From contig JAIVFJ010000067.1 of NCBI GenBank assembly GCA_025765615.1, positions 186,001 to 250,000 of the forward strand: a stretch of DNA of 64,000 nt, given 5' to 3'. The position numbers and the translations under genes are program-made. Under the pieces are notes generated by a model that worked only from the letters and a program-made list of their open reading frames with translations, ran no database searches and was not told the origin of the DNA. Positions within the stretch are counted from its first letter, which is position 1, and every line of letters begins with the position of its first letter. Shown in pieces: positions 1 to 10,500 of this stretch. Origin of the DNA: Zopfochytrium polystomum (Eukaryota > Chytridiomycota > Chytridiomycetes > Chytridiales > Chytridiaceae).

Positions 1-1569
1 TCAGTCATGCCTATAGTGCTTCCAGTAAGGCCCACTGGAGGTGACGTTAATTGCAGTAGCATGGAATCCAACCCATCGTGCCGTCACCTCCAACACCAGA
101 GCTGTACACCATTATCCGATTCACTTTCGCTGTGGATTACCATGTGGTTGATACTTTTTACCAATTCCAGTTTAACTTCTTCCAATTCTGATTGCCGAAG
201 TTGAATGTTGACTGAATGGAGGAAGCAGTTGTTTTCTGCAGTGACTCTGGTGTGGGGAATGGTTGATACTTTGTCTGACTTTGTTGAGACTGCAGAAAAC
301 TGAAAGCAATTCCAATTCAACTTGTTCAACTGGCAAAATTCAAGTTCAAAGATGGTTCAAGGTGACTGGTGACTGAATGGAGCAAAGTGGTGATGTTGGT
401 GTTGTTTCTGAAGCTGATCTGCAGGAATGAATAGTTGAAGGTTTCCTGAATTTTGCTGAGATTGCTGAAGTTTGAATAGTTTGATGATATGGTAATTGTA
501 ACTGTGTGTGAGGTGGTTGATTTTTGTTTTTGTTGGTCAAGAGTGGAAAATAAAGATAGAGACAAAGTTAGTGGTAGAAAGCATTTGTGAGAGTTAGTAT
601 ATCCAGATGTTTCCACAGAGTTTGATTGCTTGATGATGATTTGCCTTTAGTCCAAGTGATGTTGTGGAATTTATGCTGGTAGAAGAGTGTTAGTGCAAGC
701 AAAGTACAAAGACTTAGCCTGATGTCTTCTACTCTGCCTCGTTAAAGAATCAGCAGAATGTTTTTGTCAAGTCTAACATCTAAGCCAAAACCACAAAGTT
801 TCTGGTCGGATTACAAAAGTTGAGGGCAATCTCTGAAGCTTCCAGATCCTGGTTATGCTGCATGAATGCATGCTGGATGAATGCATGAGGCATTCAAAGA
901 ACATAGCTGTTCTGGAGTGACTCTATTAAGAGCAGTTTGAAATCTAGAGTCAGTTAGATTTGGTTCAGCAAAGGAAGAATCTTAGATGAGAATGGAACTT
1001 CAGCAATCTTGCAAGGTTGAGCTTGTTTATAGTTTGCTCTGAAAAAGCGTTAGTGTTGAGTGTCCAATAAAGATAAACGTTGATACTCCTCGGAATGAGG
1101 CAAAAGTTATTTCAAGGAACATTGTGTTTTGTCACAGAAGTTGGTTAGGATAATTCATCAGAGTGATGCAATTGAGGTGAGGACTCAGGTATGGCTGTCG
1201 AATTTCCTGTGATGTGGGACCTGGAGTAGTGTGTTAGTATGTCTGTGTATAAAAGCTGAAGCAGTCAATATGTGTGAGTTGAGGTCCCTAGCCAGGGTCA
1301 AGTAAGCCCAGCAATAATAGTGTATTCCATAGTTCGAATCCTGAGTCCAGATTCATTTGGCTAAAATAGATAGAGTGTTTTCCAAGGCAGCAGCCTGGCA
1401 CCAAGAAGACCATGCCAAGTTGGTGCCAATCCATGCTGAGACCACTTTGCAACTCTGCGCTGATGATCATCGTTCACTTATTCCAAGCATTCTCCATCTA
1501 ATTGGCAATACAGTGCCAGTGATCATCTTTCACTTATCCCTAGAATCCTCCCCCCTAAGTGGAAGATGA
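1..1569. other. No supportable gene; AT-rich, probably old repeat debris
   Basis: Only short ORFs are present, without recognisable domains or splice structure. A TATA-like TATAAAAG lies near 1249, and a TTCGAATCC motif resembling a tRNA B box lies near 1338. Neither is supported by a recognisable neighbouring structure. The stretch is followed by a copia-type LTR fragment, so it is probably the remnant of retroelement sequence. I see no coding evidence. Confidence 0.4.
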
Positions 1570-1749
1570 TGTTTGATGTTGTACTGGGTGCTGGCTTGTG
1601 CTGATGACAAATACTCTGAGTATTAAGTGGAACGGAAACCCAGTGTCAACAGTTTTCCTCCTCCTCTGCTCAAGCAGATAATATATGAGAGGTTTTGACC
1701 CTGTGCCAGTCACGCTTGCCTAGCAACCACTCAGAATAGACTGTTTACA
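1570..1749 (+). repeat. LTR-A fragment (internally deleted copia-type LTR)
   Basis: From about 1583 the sequence matches the middle and 3' end of the LTR-A family seen at 6485, 41426 and 56362, including the segment around the tract ACAGTTTTCCTCCTCCTCTG and the terminal GACTGTTTACA. The 5' third of the LTR is missing, and the TATGTATCAATAATTC block and the pyrimidine-rich part before the end are deleted. No target-site duplication was found. Confidence 0.7.
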
Positions 1750-2111
1750 AAATGGTTAGAGGGTTAAACTACTCAACCAGTCCTTGTTCTATCAATGAAT
1801 GGACTGCAAATTGTCTTTGGCTGAAGTGCTGAAGTTATGTGAGAAAAGATAAAGAGAGGCTTAGCTTGATGTAACAGAGTCCAAAGTTGTGAGGAAATTG
1901 CACAAGGTTGCCATGGTCGTGAGAGTTGGCACTTGCACAACTATTGGTCATCCCAATCACTAATATGTTTGATGGTGAGAGTTTCAGTGTGGTTGAAAAC
2001 ACTCTGATCTCAAAAGGTGGCCATGTCAATGATAATTGTATCAGGGAATCCAGAAATTGAACTGCCAACTCCATGGGTTGATAGACGAGGAAAACACCAT
2101 ATCATTAATTC

Positions 2112-2667
2112 CTAATTTATTACGCCCTGTTGAAAATGAGTAAGTATTATTAAGAGGGCACAGGGACAGTTGTTAGAGGTGCAGGTCTCCAAAAACTCTT
2201 TTCCCATATCCAACAGGCTTTGGCCCAGTGAGCCAACAAAGATTCGAACAACTTGTTGGAAAGGGCGAATATGATGGAGAAGTTCTCCAGCTGCTGACTT
2301 TGCAAAGCTGTCGACTCGATGGTACACTTCAGTGAATCGGGTAATGAAGGCATCTGAGGCTTCAGTTGGTTCCATTTTAATGCATTCAAAGTCGTCAATG
2401 ATCTCCTTTGCAAGCTCGACCAGGTGTGATTTGGGTGAGGGCTCGATAGATGTGGCGAGGAATGATTAGACAGCAATGTGCATTCTGGTTCTGTGCACTA
2501 GGAAACCAAGTTACTTTCTCTGGTCCACAAGACGGAGGCACCAGTTGGAATCTCTGTCCTTGGAATGGTCCATCTCTGATGAGACAGGTTCCAGTGTCGC
2601 AGAGGTCTAGTGGATCAACTGCATCGTTCTGCTCTGCGTTGATGTGATTGGTTGAGTCAGTAGTCAT
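2112..2667 (-). pseudogene. Retroelement gag-like remnant
   Basis: Two overlapping minus-strand frames, starting at 2667 and near 2375, together read like a retrotransposon capsid region. There is a short polar N-terminus, then a segment of the kind 'MEPTEASDAFITRFTEVY...FVGSLGQSLLD' typical of gag helices. They are joined only through a frame change with a stop, so the copy is broken. An LTR-B copy in the same orientation lies about 600 bp upstream (3267-3495) and may be its 5' LTR. No protease or RT follows before the sequence decays. The family assignment is uncertain; what is visible is the helical gag-like composition and the proximity to an LTR. Confidence 0.4.
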
Positions 2668-3266
2668 GTTGTTTTCTCAGGACGATTATGTGTGCCAAGT
2701 TTGAAGGGATTTCGTTGGATTTTGGGTGTGTTGCGAAGGTGGTGTTGCAGCAGATGAAAAGTTGGTTTGTTAGCTTGGTGTGTGTCAGGTAGGAGGGTGG
2801 TTGTTGTCTCCAATTGGGGACAAAAAATCAAAAATTAATGGTGAGGGTTGGAGGTAATCTGGTGACCCTGAATGGAAAAAGTGGGCGCTTATCACAAAGG
2901 AGAGTGATTTTGGGATGCCGCTGGTGACAGTCGTGTAGTCCAGAAGCAGGCCTTTCCAAAGATAGCTTGGGATCGGCTGGGGGAGGTCTGGAAGGCGAGC
3001 AAATTGAGGTTGAAGTTGGAAAAGTGGGCGACGACTTTGGAGGCGGTGGATACAACGTAGGAGCGTCCGATCCGAGATCAGATAAGTTCGTTGAAAAGAG
3101 GAGATCAAGAGCTTTCCGATGATAGTAACGAAATTGCTGTACGATGTCTGTAACGCCCGTGATTGCTCCACGGAGTTGGCAGATCTGAAAAGCGTACAAC
3201 CCCTTCCACTGATTGGATTTTGTTGAAATCAAGGGGGAAGTGATTGGGATGGGTAACAGTTTTGTA

Positions 3267-3495
3267 TGAAAGAATTTGCTATGGTGGCTGATTGATGGGT
3301 TGGGCTGCTGTGGTGTACACTACTGAAGGTGGTGGTGGTGGGAGGTTGATCTTGGCTTCTGTCAGTCTTGTGTTTGTCTTTATACAAAACTGTTACAAGG
3401 ACCATCACTTGCAAAATGCTGCAAGTCATCCTTGCAGAGCAGTACCAGGTCAAAGCTCCTGCACACTGCTTACTCCAAAAGACCCAAAACTAACA
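3267..3495 (-). repeat. LTR-B copy (229 bp)
   Basis: On the minus strand it begins TGTTAGTTTTGGG and ends ATTCTTTCA. It matches end to end the 229-bp solo LTR at 42248-42476, with the same length and TG...CA-type ends. The flanks TTGTA and ATTTC do not form a target-site duplication. It is therefore either the 5' LTR of a decayed element running left (gag-like remnant at 2112-2667) or a recombined copy. Confidence 0.8.
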
Positions 3496-3931
3496 ATTTC
3501 TGTGACCTGCTCTGTGCAGCCCACTGCTCCCTCTGTTTTCTGATGGCTCCAACCTGCAGGAGTATAAAAGCAGCAAACTCTCACAGAGATCAAACAAGGA
3601 ATAAAAACCCCCTCCTTGCTGCTTTGACAGAATCCAGTGCAAAACAAGCCAATCTCTCTTCCTCCATTTGCTCTCTCTTCCATCTCTGCCTACTCACTCC
3701 TCTCTCCTCTCTCCATCCTCTCACTCCTCTCCCTTTTCCATCATCACTGCTCTCTCTCTCTCTCTCTTCATTCCCACACACACCAAGTCCCTCCAGTCCT
3801 GGCTGGGATTTCATCAAGTCATACCTGTTTGTTGCTTTTCCTTAGCCAGTGACGGTTTCCTTACGTTGACTATGGCATAAGGTTTTCCTCCGTGCTAGCC
3901 CTTTTGCTCCTGCCCACAGCTTAGGGGGCAG
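3496..3931 (+). promoter_or_regulatory. Promoter-like stretch between two inverted LTR-B ends
   Basis: This 436-bp segment lies between an LTR-B copy in minus orientation and the first 40 bp of an LTR-B-like end in plus orientation. It holds a TATA-like AGTATAAAAGCAG near 3560, followed by a long C/T-rich tract (about 3650-3790). That arrangement resembles a retroelement or fungal promoter and leader. No gene follows directly; short ORFs in the C/T tract are low-complexity. Function is unproven. Confidence 0.3.
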
Positions 3932-3971
3932 TGTTAGATTTTGGGCTTTTGCAGTAAGCAGTGTCCAGAAG
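3932..3971 (+). repeat. Truncated LTR-B-like 5' end
   Basis: The sequence TGTTAGATTTTGGGCTTTTG, followed by CAGTAAGCAGTGT, is a diverged version of the LTR-B 5' end. It is preceded by a purine run (AGGGGGCAG) that could be an old polypurine tract. After about 40 bp it runs into the decayed copia element. Confidence 0.45.
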
Positions 3972-3974
3972 CAA

Positions 3975-5860
3975 CACCTCACACTGTCATTATCGTCATC
4001 CATATCTTGGGGAAGAGTTGGAGGTTAATACAGTAGGCCTCAAATTGCTGAGTGTAAAGACTGAGGTTGTCTGCCTGTACAAATAGTGTTCCACGAGTGG
4101 GGAAGAGTTGCTCTTCGAAATCAATGCAATCAATTATCCATTGAGTGACGTCTGCTGTGCGAGCAACTGTGTTGACCCAAGTTAGTTTGGTTGGTACACA
4201 GCATCTGTGCAGAGGAAAATCAAACCGAGGCTTGGCGCATCTTTGCCATATCGCAAATGAGGCAAGGCTTGCGTGTTGTTGGTGGTGGAGCTGGAGCACC
4301 ATTGACATCACCAGATTTGAGATTGTTGTGTAATTGCTCTTGGTGGATGTTGCCAAAACGTCGGTGCGTTTTGTGTGTGCAGTTGCTTGTGTTGGGTAGG
4401 CAATGGGCTCAACTGAAATTTTCCTTGCGCAGCTGGGTGCTGGACTGGGATGAGATAGTAAAGGCCGTCATGTCGTTCACAATCTTGATGCTGTGTTGAG
4501 ATGCGAGTGTAGCAAGATCAAGAAGAAAGACAGAATCTTGAGTGAATGGCATCCCAGCAGTTGGGTCTTGGAGGACATTGCAACACAGAGAGGAGCAGTT
4601 CCTTGAGTGATGGGATATGAAGCACATTGCGGAGCACCACATCAAAACCAGGAAACGTGAGAGTGACATATCCAATTCCTTTGTTCAGCATTCATGGTCA
4701 TCTGCTAGGCAGGCATGATGTTTGGTTTCAAATTGTTGGAACTCAGAGAATTGCTTCTGTTGTGGAATCATTGTGGGTACAGCTCCAGAATTGATCATGT
4801 ACAGAAGAGAGGCTATGCCTGTGTGTGACGCGCTCACTGTTGCAATGTTCACAAAGAAGTAGAAGCGAGAGGGACCGTTTATTTGAGAAGAAGGAGAAAC
4901 AGAGGGCCCTCCTGTAGCAGGTTGAGGGTGGAATCCAGAGAAATGTTGCTTGCAGTCCAGCCACAGTTGCTGAGGCTGAAGCATGGTTTGGTTGAGCTGG
5001 TGTGAGGTGCTGCACTTGGAGCCTGGCTGAGATGGCATTGGCTCAGTGCATGTGCAGGCAGTGCTCAGACTTGTGCGTGTGTGTGTTGGTGGCCAAGCTT
5101 GGAATCTCTGCACAGAACTTGCACCCATTTCCTTCAACTCTTCCAAGATGTTGATGGATTGAGGTAGCCTTTGTCTCCAGCCTATGGGTGACTCCTGGCT
5201 TGCAGCAGTCACAACAGTCCCTTTCCATGTGGTGAACGTATGCCTTGTGGTAACACACCAGTAGCGTGGCCTGTGCGAGGTCTGTGCAGAGTTTGCTCTG
5301 CAGTTTGCTCTGCAGTTTGCACACAAACTCATCAAGTTGGTTTTGGCCATGACCTTGGATGAACAGCTCCTGAAGTCGCTCAATCTCGCACACATAAGAA
5401 TTCAGGTCTTGGTAACACAAGGGGCTTTGAGTGTCTGTGTGTAGCTGCAGCGCTGACCATCTGTTTTCAAAATCATCAATTGAGCTGGATGAGCGGGCAT
5501 TGTTGCGACAGCCACAATTGGTCCAGCATTAGCTTGCTCAGCGGCAGTTGGTACAGAGAGGTAGTTTGGTGAGAGTGTTTCGCTGGCCTTCAGCTCTGGT
5601 GTCCTGTGCCCACCATTTTGACAGTGCAGCCAGAAACGCCATCTGTCCCACTGATCCTTGGGTAGGTGTGTGATGTACATATGGTAGGCCTCCTTGTTGC
5701 AGAAAGGTCTCTCAAGAGGGAATAGGTTTGTCTGCGTTAGGTCCTGAATTCCCTCTTCACCAATAACCTTGATCTGAAGGTTGCTAATAAAGTCATTGAA
5801 TTCTGTCAGCGTCTTGCCAGTGAACATGCCAATAAAAGAGTTTAGGTTGGACGACATTGT
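3975..5860 (-). pseudogene. Ty1/copia retrotransposon remnant: gag, protease, gag-pre-integrase, start of integrase
   Basis: Read on the minus strand, the order is a gag-like start near 5857 (MSSNLNSFIGMFTGKTLTEF), a protease-like 'LLYMINSGAVPTMIP...F' segment near 4790 that resembles the copia DSGA motif, the copia-typical 'RNVLHIPSLKELLLSV', then a gag-pre-integrase zinc region 'RRFGNIHQEQL...PCLICDMAKM' near 4230-4370. A final integrase-like piece contains 'QADNLSLYTQQFEAYC'. Frames change several times and stops interrupt them, so it is dead. It is 3'-truncated inside integrase; no reverse transcriptase is present on this strand. The LTR family it belonged to is not certain. Confidence 0.75.
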
Positions 5861-6259
5861 GTTGCGCGCAGTGATGATCCTGTTGCAGGAGAAAAGCAGT
5901 AGCTGGAAAAATTGGAGGAGTTGCTTGACAGTGCAGTGGTGACAAATAGTGATTCTAGGAGTTGTTTGATGCTCTACTTGATGGAGAAATGTGGTCCAGG
6001 ATAGAAGATGTGTGTTGCACACAATGCTTGTTGCAAGCTGATTGATGGACAGAAAATTCTGAAATCAGAAAAGCAGGCTGGCACTGTTGAATAGCGATTG
6101 TGTGCCGAAATTCAGGCTGAGGGTCAAAGTTTTGGAGGTGTTCTCCCTTGGAGAGTGTAGGAGAGCAGAATGGAGAGAACTTAGAGCTATTTGGTGTCCA
6201 GCTGGGGTGACGTGTCACACAAGAAAGGACAAAAATGGTGGTTGGAGGTTGCTCATTTC

Positions 6260-6391
6260 CTCTGACAAGGCATAGCCACAGGAGAGATCACTGTTCGTTT
6301 CATACCAACCAGCGACCAGATCGCAGACATTCTCACAAAAGCACTCTCAACGTCTCAGCACCAGCAACTGACCTCACTACTTGGCCTCTGA
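6260..6391 (+). pseudogene. Ty1/copia RNase H C-terminal fragment
   Basis: On the plus strand this reads TGEITVRFIPTSDQIADILTKALS... and ends LGL-stop at 6391. That is the hallmark of the copia RNase H tail (I.V.FI.T..Q.ADI.TKAL...L..LLG). The upstream part of pol is missing, and the neighbouring copia relic at 3975-5860 is on the opposite strand. A G-rich run and an LTR follow within 95 bp, so this is the 3' end of a plus-strand copia element, and it ties LTR-A to the copia superfamily. Confidence 0.8.
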
Positions 6392-6484
6392 CCCCACCTC
6401 GACCTTTCAAATACCCTTGCAGTCAAAGCCTCAGACACTTACGCATGCTTTGCATAACTGGTGCTACACCCCATGGCTGGGGGG

Positions 6485-6894
6485 TGTGAGGTGGAACTGA
6501 CTGGTTAGCAGCAAGTGGCACAAGACAGACTCAAACCTATTGTGACTGTCACTTATTGTTCTCACAATGCCCATGGGAGAGCAAGCCACTGCCAATGCAG
6601 ACCTGGTCACTGGCTTGCACTGTTGACAAATACTCTGAGTATTAAGTGGAACAGAAACCTGGTGTTAACAGTTTTCCTCCTCCTCTGCTCAAGCAGATAA
6701 TATAGGAGAAGTTTTTACCCTGCGCCCATCATGCTTGCTTAGCAACTATTATAGCGTGCACATCATCATTATGTATCCATTATTCATAACAGAGAGTTTC
6801 TCTTTCTCTCCAAGTTGAGGAGAAGGACCACCCAAAAACACATCTCCACTTCGTTCACTCCTTCCACTCACTCACTCAGAGTAGACTATTTACA
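6485..6894 (+). repeat. LTR-A, 3' LTR of the copia fragment (410 bp)
   Basis: It begins TGTGAGGTGGAACTG directly after GGCTGGGGGG, which fits a polypurine tract, and ends GACTATTTACA. It aligns along its length with the LTRs at 41426-41835 and 56362-56773. Since RNase H ends 94 bp upstream, this is best read as the 3' LTR. However, the about 150 bp just downstream (6895-7047) also recur next to another LTR-A at 41880-42029, so the arrangement is more complex than a simple 3' end. Confidence 0.8.
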
Positions 6895-7106
6895 TAATGG
6901 ACAAATCCAGCCGATATTATTATAGCCAGTTTCCAGCTTCGCTTCCTGTAACGTTCCTACAACTTGTTGTTGGACCCAGGTGGTAAAAAAAAGCTGGGAC
7001 TCTCAAGAGGCGTCCAATACAAACTAGAACATACACCTGACTTGCTATTACAGTGTGGAAGCTAATGCACCTCTGCTGACTTGCTAACGGCATGTGCACT
7101 CCTCTC
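6895..7106 (+). repeat. Spacer between inverted LTR-A copies
   Basis: The first about 150 bp after the LTR recur in reverse complement at about 41880-42029, again abutting an LTR-A. The rest (about 60 bp) differs between the loci. The spacer is followed at 7107 by LTR-A in inverse orientation. No ORF of interest is present. Confidence 0.6.
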
Positions 7107-7153
7107 TGTAAACAGTCTACCCTGAGTGAGGGAGCGGAAGGAGTGAAGGGAGA
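7107..7153 (-). repeat. LTR-A in inverse orientation, left part (split by the chromovirus)
   Basis: It starts TGTAAACAGTCTACCCTGAG, the reverse complement of the LTR-A 3' end, and breaks off at GGAGA, where the chromovirus begins. The homology resumes at 12463 after the second GGAGA. The empty-site sequence (CGGAGATGTGTGTGTTTGTG) is visible in the copy at about 42069. Confidence 0.75.
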
Positions 7154-7505
7154 TGTCAGGAACAGGGCAGGACAGGACAAGGCAGACAAGGAACTGAGAG
7201 GAGTGATGATTGTATTGGAAACAATAATTCACTTGAGGGATGGGACAGGTCCCCCATCCCCCTTTTATACCTTTTGAGAGTGTTCCTGTCAAGACTCCAA
7301 GAAAGTTCCAGAAAGAGCAATTAGTAATACAATGATACCAATGATACCAATGACAACAAGACAAGTCAGGAAAGCAAAGAAGGTTCCAGAAGGTTCCACA
7401 AGGTTCCATGAAGGAATGTTCTAGAAGGTTCCAGAAGGTTCCAGAAGGTTCCATGAAGGAATGTTCTAGAAGGTTCCAGAGGTTTCCAGAGGGTGATTCA
7501 TAACA
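7154..7505 (-). repeat. Chromovirus 3' LTR (LTR-C, 352 bp)
   Basis: In element orientation it runs TGTTATGAATC...TTCCTGACA. It abuts the pol stop codon directly: the TGA is at 7508-7506. The A/G run AAAAGGGGGAGATGA just before it serves as polypurine tract and at the same time encodes the last Pol residues. It is identical to the 5' LTR except for one missing C in the C-run at about 7253-7257. Confidence 0.95.
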
Positions 7506-10500
7506 TCATCTCCCCCTTTTAGGCCTCTTCTGCAACTTGGTGGGGTACCTGGTCTTAAACTCGAGCAGAAGGTCTTGGCAGTGAGTGAGGTTTGACTCAG
7601 GCTCCCAGGTGTTGTCAGCATCTGAGTAACCTCTCCACTTAACAAGGAACTTGAGTGTTCTTCCAAACCACTTGGCATCCAAGATTTGTTCAACCTCAAA
7701 TTCCTCTTCACCTTCTACCTCAACTGGAGGAGGAGGAGGAACAACTCTGCCTGGAATGGAATTGGCCACAAACTTCTCTAAAAGGCTGACATGGAAAACT
7801 GGGTGGATCTTCATGGATGCAGGGAGATCCAGCTTGAAGGTGACTGGATTGATTTGCTCCAAGATCTTGAAAGGTCCCAACTTGAGGTTGTCTAGCTTGG
7901 GACTTGGTCTTTTGGTCTGCAAGTTCTTCCTCAGAAGCCAAACTTGCTGACCCACAGCAAGGTCATGGTCCATTCTGTGAGTGTTGGCAAATCTTGAGGC
8001 ATCTTCTTGGGCTTGCTTCAGGGTGGAGTCAAGGAAGGAGTTGATGATCTTGAGCTTATGTAAGTGTGAAGCCGCAGCAGGAGCTTGGACATTGGATAGG
8101 GTCTCTTGTCCCAGAAGATCTCCTCTTGGATTGAAGCCATAGGTTGCAAAGAAAGGAGATAGCTGGGTGCTTGAGTGGAGAGAATTGTTGAGAGCAAATT
8201 CTGCCAGTGGAAGGAGGGTGGGCCAATCATCCTGTTGATAGCTGACATAGCACCTCAAATACTGCTCCAGAGTCTGGTTTGTTCTTTCTGTTTGTCCATC
8301 AGTCTGAGGGTGATAAGCAGTTGACAGTTGAGACTTGATTCCAAGGGCTGCTGTGAGTGCTTTCCAAAATTGAGATCTGAACTGTGGTCCTCTGTCACTG
8401 ACGATTGACTGAGGCAGCCCATGGAGCCTGAATATGTGCTGCAAAAACAGGTCTGCTGTTCCTTGTGCATCTATATTCTCAGTGCAGGGGATGAAATGGG
8501 CCAACTTTGTCCTTCTGCAGATGACAACAAGGATAGAGTCAAATCCATGGGATGGGGGCAGTTTCACAATGAAGTCCATGGATATTGATGACCAAGGGCT
8601 GATGGCAATTGGGAGGGGCTCCAGAAGTCCATAGGGCTTGTGTCTGCTGGATTTGTTTCTTTGACAGGTTTCACAGCTGCTGACATAGTTCTTGATGTAC
8701 TTCCTCATGCCTGGCCAGTAGAAGTCTCTGGAAACAAGCTCATATGTCTTGTGCTCTCCTGGGTGTCCAGCTGTTGCTGCATCATGCCTTGTCTTGAGTA
8801 TCTCAAGTTTTTCCTCTTCTTGGCTGATTTGAATCTTGTGAGGCTTGGGGTCCTTGGAAATAGCATAGGCCCACACACTGTCAGGAAGCAATGAAAGGTG
8901 TGTCTTGGATGGTGGGGTGAAACCATCTCCCCCTTCAGGTGCAAGGTCTGTTCTTCTTGACAGGGCATCAGCCACAGTGTTAAGGTGGCCAGGAGAATAG
9001 CACAGCTTAAAGTCATACTCAGAGAGCAGTTCAGCCCACCTGGCATGCCTCTGCTTGAGCAACCTCCTTGCCCTGAAGAAGGTGAGGTTCTTGTGATCCG
9101 AATAGACAGAGATGTTTTTAGAACCAGCCAAGTAGTGTCTCCAGAATTTGAATGCTTCCACAATTGCAAGCAACTCCTTGTCATGGACTGTGTAGTTACA
9201 CTCAGCACTGTTCAGCTTCCTGGAGTAATATGCCACTGGATGCAGAGGAGCAGAGGGGTCCTGAGAGCTTGGCTGGGACAGAACAGCGCCAAGGGCATAG
9301 TCTGAGGCATCAGTTTCCAAGGTGAAGGGAAGCAAGGGATCCACATGCTTAAGGAGTGGTGCACTTGTGGTTGCTGTCTTAAGAGCTAGCCAGGCTTGCT
9401 CTGCTGCTGGGGTCCATTCAAACTTGGTGGTCTTCTTGGTGAGATCAGTGAGAGGCTTGGCTATGGCAGAATAGTTGGCAATGAAGGTTCTGTAGAAGTT
9501 GCAAAATCCAAGGAAGCTTTGAACATCCTTGATGGAATTTGGAGCCTTCCATTCAAGAATAGTTTGGATCTTGTCTGGTGCCATGGAGATCCCTTTGTCA
9601 GACACAATGAACCCCAAAAACTCAATGGAGGTCTTGTGGAATTCACACTTCTCCAGCTTTGCATAGAGGTGATGCTGTCTGAGTCTCTCCAAGACAGTCT
9701 TGACATGTCCCATATGGCTTGCAGTGTCAGATGAAAATACCAGGATATCATCCAGGTAGACAATGACAAAAAGGTCCAGAATATCCCTGAAGATGTCATT
9801 CATCATGCCCTGGAAAATAGCTGGAGCATTGGTAAGTCCAAAGGGCATGACCAAGTACTCAAAGTGACCGTATTTGCATCTGAAGGCAGTCTTCCATTGA
9901 TCCTGGGGCTTAATTCTGACCAAATTGTAGGCACCTCTGAGGTCAATCTTGGAAAATATCCTTGCATGGCTCAGTTTGTCCAGTAATTCAGAGATGAGAG
10001 GCAGTGGATAGCGGTTCTTGACTGTCATCTCATTGAGATCTCTGTAGTCCACACAGGGTCTCAGTCCCCCATCCTTCTTCTTGACAAAAAAGATGGGAGC
10101 TCCAGCTGGTGACTTGGAAGGTTGGATGAATCCCTTGTTCAGCATTTCTTCAATGTATTCTTGGAGGGCCTTGGCTTCTGGTGGAGAGAGGTGGTACAGT
10201 GGCTTGAAAGGTGGGCTGCAAGTTTCATCCTTGAGTGGGATTTCACAGTCATAAGGCCTCTGAGCTGGTAGCAGGTCTGCCTTGGTCTTGGAAAACACAT
10301 CAGCATAAGGGAGATATTCTTTTGGTAGCTTGGATGCCAGCAAAAGGTCTGATGGGTCCAAGTTCCTGTGCTCTTCAGCAGTGGGGCTTGAATTCTTGAC
10401 TGGGAACTGTGATTCTTGAATCTTTGACTGAGAGTTCTGTTCTTGGCAAAGACTGTGAGCTGTGGAACTTGAATCTTGAATGTGGACTGTGAACTGTGGT